From contig DBME01000242.1 of NCBI GenBank assembly GCA_002298155.1, positions 1-13,069 of the forward strand: a DNA stretch of 13,069 nucleotides, in the 5' to 3' direction. The notes under the pieces were generated by a model. The model was not told the DNA's origin and did no database searches. It was given only the letters and a program-made list of their open reading frames with translations. Positions 1-6,602 of this stretch are shown piece by piece. Within the stretch, counting starts at the first letter, position 1. Each line of letters starts with the position of its first letter. The stretch is from Holophagaceae bacterium UBA706. GTDB taxonomy: Bacteria; Acidobacteriota; Holophagae; Holophagales; Holophagaceae. The position numbers and the translations under genes are program-made.

Positions 1-354
1 GTTGATGTTCACGCCGCCGTAGATGGAGGTGGAACGCAGGGGGAGGTGGGCCCCATAGGTGCGCACGCTCTCCTCCACCTGCATGCAGAGCTCGCGGGTG
101 GGGGTGAGGATGAGGCAGCGGATGGGATGCCGGGCGGGGGAGGCGCTGGAATTGGCATCGGGCGCCAGCAGCTGGAGGATGGGCAGGACAAAGCCCGCCG
201 TCTTGCCCGTGCCGGTCTGGGCGCCGGCGAGGAGGTCCCGGCCGCTGAGGATGAGGGGAACCGCCTGGGCCTGGACGGGGGTGGGGGTTTCGTAGCCCTG
301 CTCTCGCACGGCACGCAGCAGCTCCGGCCGGAGGCCGAGTTCTTCGAAGGACAT
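1..354 (-). CDS. rhlE: DEAD-box RNA helicase, RhlE type (N-terminal part, cut by window edge)
   Basis: ATP-dependent RNA helicase of the DEAD-box family, expected to act in the cytoplasm on structured RNA (ribosome assembly or mRNA turnover in known RhlE proteins). Only the first 118 residues are present; the gene runs off the left edge. Visible motifs in order: the Q motif (Gly-Tyr-Glu-Thr-Pro-Thr-Pro-Val-Gln, Q28), Walker A motif I AQTGTGKT at 45-52, motif Ia PTRELCMQ at 85-92, and the GG of motif Ib at 113-114. The DEAD and C-terminal helicase motifs lie outside. The start is the ATG read leftward from 354, with an AGGAG a few bases upstream on the minus strand. The N-terminal wording (LGL...[16 protein letters not shown]) resembles RhlE more than SrmB or DbpA, but subfamily assignment without the C-terminus is tentative. 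Confidence 0.9.
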   Translation of the reverse strand, partial: MSFEELGLRPELLRAVREQGYETPTPVQAQAVPLILSGRDLLAGAQTGTGKTAGFVLPILQLLAPDANSSASPARHPIRCLILTPTRELCMQVEESVRTYGAHLPLRSTSIYGGVNIN

Positions 355-653
355 CTGTGCTCCTGATGTGGGCCCGCCCGCGTGGTTATGGGTAGTTCGC
401 GGGACCCGGTCAGGGCGTGGATGGAATTCGAAACAGGAACCGGCGGGGCCGGATGAAGGACGCAGACCGGAGCGCCTTCCAGAACGAACGTACAGAATAG
501 CGAGAATAGGTCGCAAAATCCAGTTTTATTCTTCAGGGGCTTGGGTTTCTGCGGGTTTTCAAACTTCCGGGCCCTGCGATGCCCGTCACAAGCCGCTTGG
601 CCTCCCCGCCGCCCCAGGGCACATTGGAATGCAACGGTTTCAGCGAGGTTCCC
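355..653. other. Divergent intergenic region between helicase and FTCD genes
   Basis: About 300 bases separate the divergent starts at 354 (minus) and 654 (plus), so promoters for both genes should lie here. The stretch 485-560 is clearly more AT-rich than its surroundings and holds an imperfect tandem AGAATAG (494-500 and 503-509) plus T-runs near 523-530 and 546-560. I could not find a convincing -35/-10 pair with normal spacing on either strand. No RNA gene or riboswitch is recognisable. An in-frame upward extension of the FTCD reading frame to 579 exists but is judged noncoding. Confidence 0.5.
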
Positions 654-2504
654 ATGGCCCACCAGGTCGTCGAGTGCGTTCCCAATTTCTCCGAAGGCCG
701 CGACATGGCGAAGATCCGCCAGATCACGGACGCCATCGAGGCGGTCCAGGGCGTGCGCCTTCTGGATGTGGACCCCGGCGCGGACACCAACCGCACGGTG
801 GTGACCTTCGTGGGCAGCCCCGACGCGGTGGTCGAGGCCGCCTTCCAGGCCGTGAAGACCGCCGCCCGGGTCATCGACATGGCCACCCACCATGGCGCCC
901 ACCCCCGCATGGGGGCCACGGACGTCTGTCCGTTCGTTCCCGTGGAAGGCGTGACCCTGGACGACTGCGCCCAGCTGGCCCGGACCCTGGGCGAGCGCGT
1001 GGGCCGCGAACTTGAGATCCCCACCTACCTGTACGAGCACGCCGCGAGCCGCCCCGAGCGGCGCAACCTGGCGGTGGTGCGCAAGGGCGAATACGAGGGC
1101 CTGGAGGAGAAGCTCAAGGATCCCCAGTGGGCCCCCGACTTCGGCCCCGCGCGCTTCGACGCCCGGGCCGGCTCGCTCATCACCGGCGCCCGGGAATTCC
1201 TCGTGGCCTACAACATCACCCTCAACAGCCGCGACAAGAACCACGCCACCGACATCGCCTTCGAGCTGCGGGAGAAGGGCCGTGTCGCCCGGCGCGGCCA
1301 GAAGGACGCCTACTACAGCTCCGGCGACATCCTCTTCTACCGCGAGGGCTGCTTCCCCTGCGGCAACTGCGGCTTCGACGGGACCAGCTTCGAGGCGGTG
1401 GAGGCCCACTGCCGCGAGGAGCACGGCTACGACCTCCGCCACCTGCTCTCCCTCAACGACATCGACGCCGCCAAGGGCGTGGTGGGCAAGAAGGTGCACC
1501 GGGCCGGGCGCTTCTCCCACTGCAAGGCCATCGGCTGGTACGTGGACCAGTACAAGCGTGCGCAGCTCTCCATCAACCTCACCAACTACAAGATCACCAG
1601 CCCCGTGGACGTGCTCGAGGCCACCCGGAAGATGGCCGTGGAGCGAGGCCTGGTGGTCACCGGCAGCGAGATCGTGGGCCTTGTTCCCTTCCAGGCGCTG
1701 TACCAGGCCGGCCGGCACTACCTGAAGGTCCAGGGGCGCAGCCCCTTCGTGCCCGTGGCCGACGTGCTGGAGAACGCGGTCTTCTCCATGGGCCTGGCGG
1801 ACGTCTCCCCCTTCGAGGTGGACAAGAAGGTGCTGGGCCTGCCCCGGCGCTTCGACCAGGGCCTCATGGCCATGACCGGCTCGGCCTTCGTGGACGAGGT
1901 CTCCCGGGACACCCCGGCCCCGGGCGGCGGTTCCATCGCGGCCCTGGCGGGCGCCCTGGGCGCGGCCCTGGCCTCCATGGTGGCCAACCTGACCCAGGGC
2001 AAGGGCCCCTCGGCCTCCACGCCCTTCCTCCTGGAAGCCGCGGAGAAGGCCCAGAAGGCCAAGGACGCCCTGGTGCTCGCCGTGGACGAGGACACCAACG
2101 CCTTCAACGCCTACATGGACGCCCGGCGCCTGCCCGCGGGAAGTCCCGCCGAGAAGGCCGCCCGGGAACTGGCCATGCAGAACGGCCTCAAGACGGCCGT
2201 GGACGTGCCCTGGTCCACCGCCACGGCCTGTTATGACGCCATGGAGGCTTCCGAGCTGGCCATGCACCACGGCAACCCGGCCTCCATCACCGACACCATG
2301 GTGGGCTTCACCATCGCCTTCGCCGGGGTCCGGGGGGGCATCTGGAATGTGCTCATCAACCTCAAGGACATCACCGACGAGGCCTTCAACGCCGACATGA
2401 AGACCCGGTGCGCGGAGCTGCTCGAGCGCGCCGAGGCCCTCGTCAAGCGGGCCACGGCCTACGGCGACGAGAAGCTGGAGGCCATGCTGGCCCGCAAGAA
2501 ATAG
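654..2504 (+). CDS. ftcD: Bifunctional glutamate formiminotransferase / formimino-THF cyclodeaminase with zinc-finger-like insert
   Basis: Transfers the formimino group of N-formimino-L-glutamate (from histidine breakdown) to tetrahydrofolate, then deaminates it to 5,10-methenyl-THF and ammonia. The product is 616 residues, against about 540 for animal FTCD. It opens with VVECVPNFSEGRD, typical of the transferase N-subdomain. H83 in AHPRMGATDVCPF matches the catalytic His region of mammalian FTCD. The transferase C-subdomain resumes at about 290 (CKAIGWYVDQ) and runs through VTGSEIVGLVP. The cyclodeaminase begins near 405, with TPAPGGGSIAALAGALGAAL as its hallmark. Between about 212 and 289 sits an insertion with C236-x2-C239-x12-H252-x4-H257, matching a C2H2 zinc finger. 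Start: ATG 654 gives the family N-terminus with GAGG upstream at 645-648; the longer frame from 579 adds 25 nonhomologous residues. No hut genes are in the window. It converges on the next gene. Confidence 0.93.
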   Translation: MAHQVVECVPNFSEGRDMAKIRQITDAIEAVQGVRLLDVDPGADTNRTVVTFVGSPDAVVEAAFQAVKTAARVIDMATHHGAHPRMGATDVCPFVPVEGVTLDDCAQLARTLGERVGRELEIPTYLYEHAASRPERRNLAVVRKGEYEGLEEKLKDPQWAPDFGPARFDARAGSLITGAREFLVAYNITLNSRDKNHATDIAFELREKGRVARRGQKDAYYSSGDILFYREGCFPCGNCGFDGTSFEAVEAHCREEHGYDLRHLLSLNDIDAAKGVVGKKVHRAGRFSHCKAIGWYVDQYKRAQLSINLTNYKITSPVDVLEATRKMAVERGLVVTGSEIVGLVPFQALYQAGRHYLKVQGRSPFVPVADVLENAVFSMGLADVSPFEVDKKVLGLPRRFDQGLMAMTGSAFVDEVSRDTPAPGGGSIAALAGALGAALASMVANLTQGKGPSASTPFLLEAAEKAQKAKDALVLAVDEDTNAFNAYMDARRLPAGSPAEKAARELAMQNGLKTAVDVPWSTATACYDAMEASELAMHHGNPASITDTMVGFTIAFAGVRGGIWNVLINLKDITDEAFNADMKTRCAELLERAEALVKRATAYGDEKLEAMLARKK

Positions 2505-2509
2505 CGTTT

Positions 2510-2523
2510 CCCGGATCCCCGGG
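2510..2523. terminator. Possible weak bidirectional hairpin between convergent genes
   Basis: CCCGG-ATCC-CCGGG forms a 5-bp GC stem with a 4-base loop in the 22-base gap between two convergent stop codons. Neither strand has a downstream T-run, so it is not a canonical intrinsic terminator. It could be chance in GC-rich DNA. Confidence 0.2.
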
Positions 2524-2526
2524 CGA

Positions 2527-3060
2527 TCAGAGCATGTCCTCCAGGAGCCCCTCGCCCAGCGCCCAGGGGCCATGCCCGGAGGCCGTGTTCAGGTGGCCCC
2601 GGGGACCCACCTCGGTGAACCGGCTGAGCCACGCGTCGGCGAATTCCCGGGCCCGGGCCACCGAGACGTAGGGATCGTTGCTGGAGGCAACCACCCGGCT
2701 ATCGAAGGGCAGGGCGTGGAGGGGGATGGGCGCGAAGGAGGCGAAGGCCTCCCGGTGCTCCGGGGCCTCCACGTCCGGGGGCGCCACCAGGAGGGCGCCG
2801 TGGATGGGACGCCGGTAGGCGTCGGCCCAGTGCACCACGGCGAGGCATCCCAGGGAATGCGCCACCAGCAGGGGCGGGCCGGTCTCGTTGGCCCGGCGCA
2901 CGGCGGCATCCAGGGCCTCGACCCAGTCGGGACGGTGGGGGAAGTCCCAGTTGGGCATCTGAACCCGGGACGCATAGGGCAGGTTGGCCTCCCAGAGGCT
3001 CTGCCAGTGGCCGGGACCGGAGTTGCCTTGACCCGGGATGATGAGGATGGGTGGGCGCAT
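2527..3060 (-). CDS. RBBP9/YdeN-type alpha/beta hydrolase
   Basis: Small serine hydrolase of 177 residues, the usual size for the RBBP9/YdeN family, whose bacterial substrates are mostly unknown. It starts with the family pattern ILIIPGQGNSGPGHWQSLWE. The nucleophile is S69 in AHSLGC; the probable acid is D129 in SSNDPY and the probable base H156 in GPRGHLN, so the triad looks intact. No signal peptide or membrane segment is seen, hence cytoplasmic. The start is the ATG read from 3060, which gives the normal family N-terminus. An in-frame extension to 3150 would add 30 unrelated residues and run across the promoter region of the divergent gene at 3162. Upstream on the minus strand is only a modest AGGTG. 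Its stop lies 22 bases from the stop of the convergent FTCD gene. Function beyond esterase-like hydrolase cannot be inferred. Confidence 0.9.
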   Translation of the reverse strand: MRPPILIIPGQGNSGPGHWQSLWEANLPYASRVQMPNWDFPHRPDWVEALDAAVRRANETGPPLLVAHSLGCLAVVHWADAYRRPIHGALLVAPPDVEAPEHREAFASFAPIPLHALPFDSRVVASSNDPYVSVARAREFADAWLSRFTEVGPRGHLNTASGHGPWALGEGLLEDML

Positions 3061-3124
3061 GGGGCACCTGGGGATGGATGCGGATATTGTGCCCCCATCC
3101 GGCCGGCTCCGGGCAGGTATGTAA

Positions 3125-3130
3125 TACAAT
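3125..3130 (+). promoter_or_regulatory. Candidate -10 box for the lipoprotein/rhombosortase pair
   Basis: TACAAT (5 of 6 to the sigma-70 -10 consensus) lies 31 bases before the ATG at 3162, in a local AT-rich patch. No good -35 is found at normal spacing. The leader would be about 25 bases, carrying AGGGAG at 3151-3156 as ribosome binding site. Confidence 0.3.
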
Positions 3131-3161
3131 CCGTTGAACATCTTATTCAAAGGGAGCCTTC

Positions 3162-4043
3162 ATGGCCCATGCCCGCCGCCTCCATGCCGCCCTCGGGGTC
3201 TTCGCCGCCCTGGCCATCCTGGGACACATGGGCTGCATGACCCCGAAGACCACCACTCACCGAAGCGGTCTGATGGAGTACCTCTACCCCGCCCGCAAGG
3301 ACGCCCCCATCCCCAACCCCGCGGGCGCCCAGCTTCAACTGCCGCTGCGCCTGGGGCTGGCCTTCGTGCCGTCGGGTGGGGGCGGCTGGCGCGCCGCCGA
3401 CGCCATCCCCGCCGGCACCGAGCGGCCCCTCCTGGACATCGTCAAGGGCGCCTTCAAGGACAAGACCTGGGTCAGCGAGATCAAGGTCATCCCCTCCACC
3501 TACCTCATGCCGGGCGGCGGCTTCCGGAACCTGGACCAGGTGTCCCGGATGTACGGCGTGGACGTCATCGCCCTGGTGAGCGTGGACCAGATCCAGTACA
3601 CCGACCCCAAGTGGTACTCCTTCGCCTACCTTTCCGTCGTGGGCGCCTACGTCCTCCCCGGTGAGAAGAACGACACCCGGACCCTCATCGACGCCGCGAT
3701 CTTCCACATCCCGTCGCGCACCTTCCTCCTGAGGGCCCCCGGCCAGAGCATCGTCAAGGGCAGTTCCACGCCGATCAGCCTCGAAGCTCGGCTTCGCGAG
3801 GACGCCGGGAAGGGCCTGGACCTGGCCATGCGAGAGCTGGCCAAGAACATGGCGGTGGAGGTGGAGTCCTTCAAGACCGACGTGGCCACCGGCGGCCGCA
3901 AGGACGTGGACGTGGTGGACCAGAAGGGCCAGTCCCTGCGGGCCACCGGGGGCCGGAACTTCGGGGGCGCCTTCGGGGGCGCCGAGGTGCTCGCGGGCCT
4001 CGCCCTGGTGGCGGCGGCCGCCCTGCGGCGCCGGCGTTCGTGA
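3162..4043 (+). CDS. Lipoprotein with GlyGly-CTERM-like tail (rhombotarget lipoprotein type)
   Basis: A 293-residue exported protein with sorting signals at both ends. The N-terminus has a basic start (residues 1-8), a hydrophobic core (9-21) and a candidate lipidation Cys at 25 in LGHMGC; the lipobox is imperfect, since His sits at -3 where Leu is usual. The C-terminus reads GG (268-269), GG (272-273), a hydrophobic stretch of about 15 residues (274-288), then RRRRS. This is the arrangement of GlyGly-CTERM tails, which rhombosortases are proposed to process. The body (about 26-262) is soluble; I recognise no enzymatic motif. The next gene overlaps by 4 bases and encodes the matching rhomboid protease, which strongly supports the call. 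The family name 'rhombotarget lipoprotein' is from memory of an HMM family found beside rhombosortases. Start: ATG 3162 with AGGGAG 5 bases upstream. Confidence 0.78.
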   Translation: MAHARRLHAALGVFAALAILGHMGCMTPKTTTHRSGLMEYLYPARKDAPIPNPAGAQLQLPLRLGLAFVPSGGGGWRAADAIPAGTERPLLDIVKGAFKDKTWVSEIKVIPSTYLMPGGGFRNLDQVSRMYGVDVIALVSVDQIQYTDPKWYSFAYLSVVGAYVLPGEKNDTRTLIDAAIFHIPSRTFLLRAPGQSIVKGSSTPISLEARLREDAGKGLDLAMRELAKNMAVEVESFKTDVATGGRKDVDVVDQKGQSLRATGGRNFGGAFGGAEVLAGLALVAAAALRRRRS

Positions 4044-4531
4044 ACCGCTGGGTCCTGGCCGCCGGGGCATGCTCCGAGCCCTGGCGCCTGTGGACCTGCC
4101 ATGCCGTCCATTTCGGTCTCTGGAACGCCCTGCTCAACCTGGGCGCCCTGGCGGTGCCCTTCGTGCTGGCGCCCGCGCGGCTCCGGGGGCGCATGGCCCT
4201 GGTGCTGCTTCTGGTGGCACCCGTCCTGAGCCTGGCCATACTGGCCTCGCTGGAGGGCGGAGCCTACCGGGGGGCTTCGGGCCTGGCCTGCTCCGCCTGG
4301 GCCATGGCGGGCATCGCGCTCGCGTGGGACCGGGCCACCCGTTGGGAAGGCGTGGGGCTTCTGGCGCTTCTGGCCGTGAAGATCCTGGCGGAGACCTACG
4401 GCAAGGCGATCATGCCGGGGGGGGCCGGGTGGGTCAGTCTGCCGGCGGCCCACCGCTGGGGCGCGGCCCTGGGAGCGCTGGCATTCCCCCTGCTGCGGGT
4501 GGGACGCACCGTGCGGGCTACTCCCCGATGA
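4040..4531 (+). CDS. rrtA: Rhombosortase-type rhomboid intramembrane serine protease
   Basis: Predicted polytopic inner-membrane protease of 163 residues, about the size of a minimal rhombosortase. Near the N-terminus is [11 protein letters not shown] (15-25), recalling the rhomboid WR-x-T-x2-H pattern. The catalytic Ser is S80 in YRGASG (the rhomboid GxSG motif in its rhombosortase form). The partner His is probably H138 in the last membrane segment ([13 protein letters not shown]). Hydrophobic segments lie at about 23-44, 52-70, 79-96, 104-120 and 134-152. The position of the usual HxxxN motif reads N29-x3-N33, so the His is missing there. The start is a GTG at 4040 overlapping the lipoprotein stop (GTGA), giving translational coupling. 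Its 3' end overlaps the convergent yjbQ-like gene by 14 bases. The likely substrate is its upstream neighbour; other GlyGly-CTERM proteins may lie elsewhere in the genome. Confidence 0.82.
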   Translation: MNRWVLAAGACSEPWRLWTCHAVHFGLWNALLNLGALAVPFVLAPARLRGRMALVLLLVAPVLSLAILASLEGGAYRGASGLACSAWAMAGIALAWDRATRWEGVGLLALLAVKILAETYGKAIMPGGAGWVSLPAAHRWGAALGALAFPLLRVGRTVRATPR

Positions 4532-4952
4532 TCTTGATGAGCACACGCTTGTCGCGGCGCCCATCGAACTCCCCGTAGAAGATCTGCTCCCAGGGCCCGA
4601 AATCCAGGCGCCCCCGGGTCACCGCCACCACCACCTCGCGGCCCATGATCTGGCGCTTGTGGTGGGCGTCGCCGTTGTCCTCGCCGGAGCGGTTGTGCAG
4701 GTAGCCGCCCCGGGAGGGGTCGGCCCCGGCGTTGAAGGGCGCCAGCTTCTCCAGCCACCGCTGGTAGTCCTCCAGCAGGCCGGACTCGTCGTCGTTGATG
4801 AAGACGCTGGCCGTGATGTGCATGGCGTTGACCAGGCACAGGCCTTCCTGGATGCCGCTCAGTTCCAGGGCCTCCTCCACGTCGGGGGTGATGTTCACGA
4901 ATCCCACCCGGGCGGGTTCGTGCAGGGTGATGGTCGCTCGGTGGGATTTCAT
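4518..4952 (-). CDS. yjbQ: YjbQ/UPF0047 family protein, secondary thiamin-phosphate synthase type
   Basis: 144-residue soluble protein of the YjbQ/UPF0047 family. E. coli YjbQ is reported to have weak thiamin-phosphate synthase activity; the true cellular role of the family is unsettled. Conserved features visible: [12 protein letters not shown] (42-53, H45), YLHN (84-87), [12 protein letters not shown] (93-104; H97/H98 are likely metal ligands), and [14 protein letters not shown] (118-131). It carries a slightly longer middle section (74-92) than the shortest family members. Start: ATG read from 4952 with a strong GGGGGGAGG just upstream on the minus strand; an in-frame extension to 5081 would cover the thiG start and is rejected. 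It is divergent from thiG with a 52-base gap, so the two probably share a control region. The neighbourhood supports a thiamin link. Its 3' end overlaps the rhombosortase gene. Confidence 0.9.
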   Translation of the reverse strand: MKSHRATITLHEPARVGFVNITPDVEEALELSGIQEGLCLVNAMHITASVFINDDESGLLEDYQRWLEKLAPFNAGADPSRGGYLHNRSGEDNGDAHHKRQIMGREVVVAVTRGRLDFGPWEQIFYGEFDGRRDKRVLIKIIGE

Positions 4953-5004
4953 GGGCTGCCTCCCCCCTACAGTAGACTGGAACCTCAACCGCAGGAGAAG
5001 ACCC
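4953..5004. promoter_or_regulatory. Shared divergent control region of yjbQ and thiG
   Basis: Only 52 bases separate the two start codons. It holds the yjbQ ribosome site (minus strand, about 4958-4966), a short symmetric CTAC-A-GTAG at 4967-4975 with weak -10-like TAGACT (4973-4978, plus) and TACTGT (minus), and the thiG site AGGAGA at 4993-4998. It is too short for a TPP riboswitch, and no CTGAGA or GCGxAGGGA thi-box elements are present. Confidence 0.4.
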
Positions 5005-5781
5005 ATGCTCACCATCGCCGGCCGCACCTTCCAGAACCGCCTCATCCTGGGCACGGGCAAGTACAAGGATTTCGCCACCATGAAGGCCTGCTACGAAGCC
5101 GCGTCGGTGGAGATGGTCACCCTGGCGGTCCGCCGTTTCGACCTGTCGGCCAAGGGCGAGGACAACATCCTGAACTGGATCCCCAAGGGCATGGCGCTCC
5201 TGCCCAACACCGCGGGCTGCTACACGCGGGAGGACGCCCTGCGGGTGTGCCGCCTGGCCCGGGAGGCCCTGGAGACGGACTGGGTCAAGCTCGAGGTGCT
5301 GGGCGACCCCACCAGCCTCTACCCGGATGGCGAGGAGACCCTGCGCGCCGCCGAGATCCTCGTGAAGGAGGGCTTCGTGGTCCTCCCCTACATCAACGCC
5401 GACCCCATCCTGGCCCGCAAGCTCTGCGAGATCGGCTGCGCGGCGGTGATGCCCCTGGGAAGCGCCATCGGCTCGGGCCTGGGCGTCCAGAACCCCTACG
5501 TCATCCAGATCCTGCGCGAAGTGGTGGGCGGCTTCGGCCTTCCCCTCATCGTGGACGCCGGCGTGGGCACCGCCAGCGACGCCGCCGTGGCCATGGAGCT
5601 GGGCGCGGACGCGGTGCTCCTGAACACCGCCGTGGCCGAGGCCGGCGATCCCGTGAAGATGGCCCTGGCCATGGACCACGCCGTCAAGGCAGGACGGCTG
5701 GCCTTCGAGGCCGGGCGCATGCCGCGCCGGCTCTATGCCAGCGCTTCCAGTCCCGTGTCCGGCGTCGTCGGAAGGAGCTAA
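5005..5781 (+). CDS. thiG: Thiazole synthase ThiG
   Basis: Thiazole synthase: joins 1-deoxy-D-xylulose 5-phosphate, dehydroglycine and ThiS-thiocarboxylate sulfur into the thiazole phosphate of thiamin. 258 residues, standard length, cytoplasmic TIM barrel. Family patterns: [11 protein letters not shown] near the start, [10 protein letters not shown] (38-47), [12 protein letters not shown], catalytic-type Lys K95 in WVKLEVLGD (Schiff base with DXP), [43 protein letters not shown] and the phosphate-binding [14 protein letters not shown]. Start ATG 5005 has AGGAGA 6 bases upstream. It stands apart from thiS, thiF, thiH/thiO, thiC and thiE, none of which are in the window. It is divergent from yjbQ and followed after 2 bases by the DDAH gene, whose ribosome site is inside its last codons. 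No TPP riboswitch precedes it. Confidence 0.97.
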   Translation: MLTIAGRTFQNRLILGTGKYKDFATMKACYEAASVEMVTLAVRRFDLSAKGEDNILNWIPKGMALLPNTAGCYTREDALRVCRLAREALETDWVKLEVLGDPTSLYPDGEETLRAAEILVKEGFVVLPYINADPILARKLCEIGCAAVMPLGSAIGSGLGVQNPYVIQILREVVGGFGLPLIVDAGVGTASDAAVAMELGADAVLLNTAVAEAGDPVKMALAMDHAVKAGRLAFEAGRMPRRLYASASSPVSGVVGRS

Positions 5782-5783
5782 CT

Positions 5784-6542
5784 ATGTTCAGGAACGCCAT
5801 CGCCCGCAAACCCGGCCCGGACTTCGCCGACGGTCTCACCACCTCCGACCTGGGCCGGCCCGACTTCGCCCGGATGGTAGCCCAGCACACGGCCTACCTG
5901 GACGTGCTCCGGGAACTGGGCCTGGAGGTGGAGGTGCTGGATGCCCTGCCCGGCCATCCCGACGCGTACTTCGTGGAGGACGTGGCCGTGGTGACCCCCG
6001 ACGTGGCCGTCATCACCCGGCCCGGGGCGGAAGCGCGCCGGGGCGAGGAGGAGAGCATGATCCCGGTCCTGGCCCGCCATCGGCCCACGGTCCGCATCGA
6101 GGCCCCCGGCACCCTGGACGGCGGGGACGTGCTCATGGTGGGCCGCCATTTCTTCATCGGCATCTCCGAGCGCACGAACCTGGCTGGCGCCCGGGGCCTG
6201 GGCGAGGCCCTCGCCCGCCACGGCTGCACCTGGGCGCCGGTGGAGGTGGGGGCGGGCCTGCACCTGAAATCCAGCGTCAACGCCCTGGGCGAGGACACCC
6301 TGCTGCTGTCCGGGGCCTTCATGGACCGCCCGGAATTCGCGGGCTACCGGCGCATCCAGGTGACCGACGCGGAAACCTACGCGGGCAACACGCTGTGGAT
6401 CAACGGCCACCTCCTGATGCCCTCGGGCTACCCGGACACCCTGGCCAAGGTGGAGCGGCTGGGGCTGCCCATCCACCTCCTGGACACCTCCGAGGCCCGC
6501 AAGATGGACGGCGGTCTTACCTGCATGTCCCTTCGCTTCTAG
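5784..6542 (+). CDS. Dimethylarginine dimethylaminohydrolase (DDAH) family amidinohydrolase
   Basis: Guanidino-modifying enzyme of the DDAH branch; characterised members hydrolyse N-omega-methylated arginines to citrulline and methylamines through a Cys-His thiouronium mechanism. 252 residues, close to bacterial DDAH (about 254) and shorter than arginine deiminase (about 400). Active-site residues seen: D60 in HPDAYFVED (E65 and D66 follow), D112 in TLDGGDVL, H160 in GLHLKSS and nucleophile C247 in GGLTCMS. The segment around 109-132 (LDGGDVL..G..FF.G.S.RTN) is strikingly like mammalian DDAH1 as I remember it. No signal peptide. The start ATG 5784 is 2 bases after the thiG stop, with GAAGGAG at 5771-5777 inside thiG, so the two are almost certainly co-transcribed. 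A metabolic tie to thiamin is not evident. A related activity on another guanidine compound cannot be excluded. Confidence 0.9.
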   Translation: MFRNAIARKPGPDFADGLTTSDLGRPDFARMVAQHTAYLDVLRELGLEVEVLDALPGHPDAYFVEDVAVVTPDVAVITRPGAEARRGEEESMIPVLARHRPTVRIEAPGTLDGGDVLMVGRHFFIGISERTNLAGARGLGEALARHGCTWAPVEVGAGLHLKSSVNALGEDTLLLSGAFMDRPEFAGYRRIQVTDAETYAGNTLWINGHLLMPSGYPDTLAKVERLGLPIHLLDTSEARKMDGGLTCMSLRF

Positions 6543-6602
6543 TAATTAACTAAAGGAGGCGGGCACCCGGGGTATCCTGGAAGGCCAGGGAGACCCCGTT
6601 CC

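Noticed and set aside
579..653. 25-residue N-terminal extension of FTCD
   Set aside because: The extra residues match nothing expected of the family, and ATG 654 has a ribosome site and the standard N-terminus.
9..2573. Very long minus-strand open frame (854 codons) across FTCD
   Set aside because: Gly/His/Val-heavy nonsense composition antisense to the well-recognised FTCD gene; a high-GC shadow. Only its last part, in another start context, coincides with the real helicase gene.
4396..5679. 427-codon minus-strand frame over thiG and yjbQ
   Set aside because: Antisense to clear thiG, with low-complexity His/Gly/Val translation; the real minus gene here is the 144-residue YjbQ in another frame.
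4659..5783. Long in-frame extension upstream of the DDAH gene
   Set aside because: It runs through thiG in a different frame; the ribosome site at 5771-5777 and the family N-terminus fix the start at 5784.
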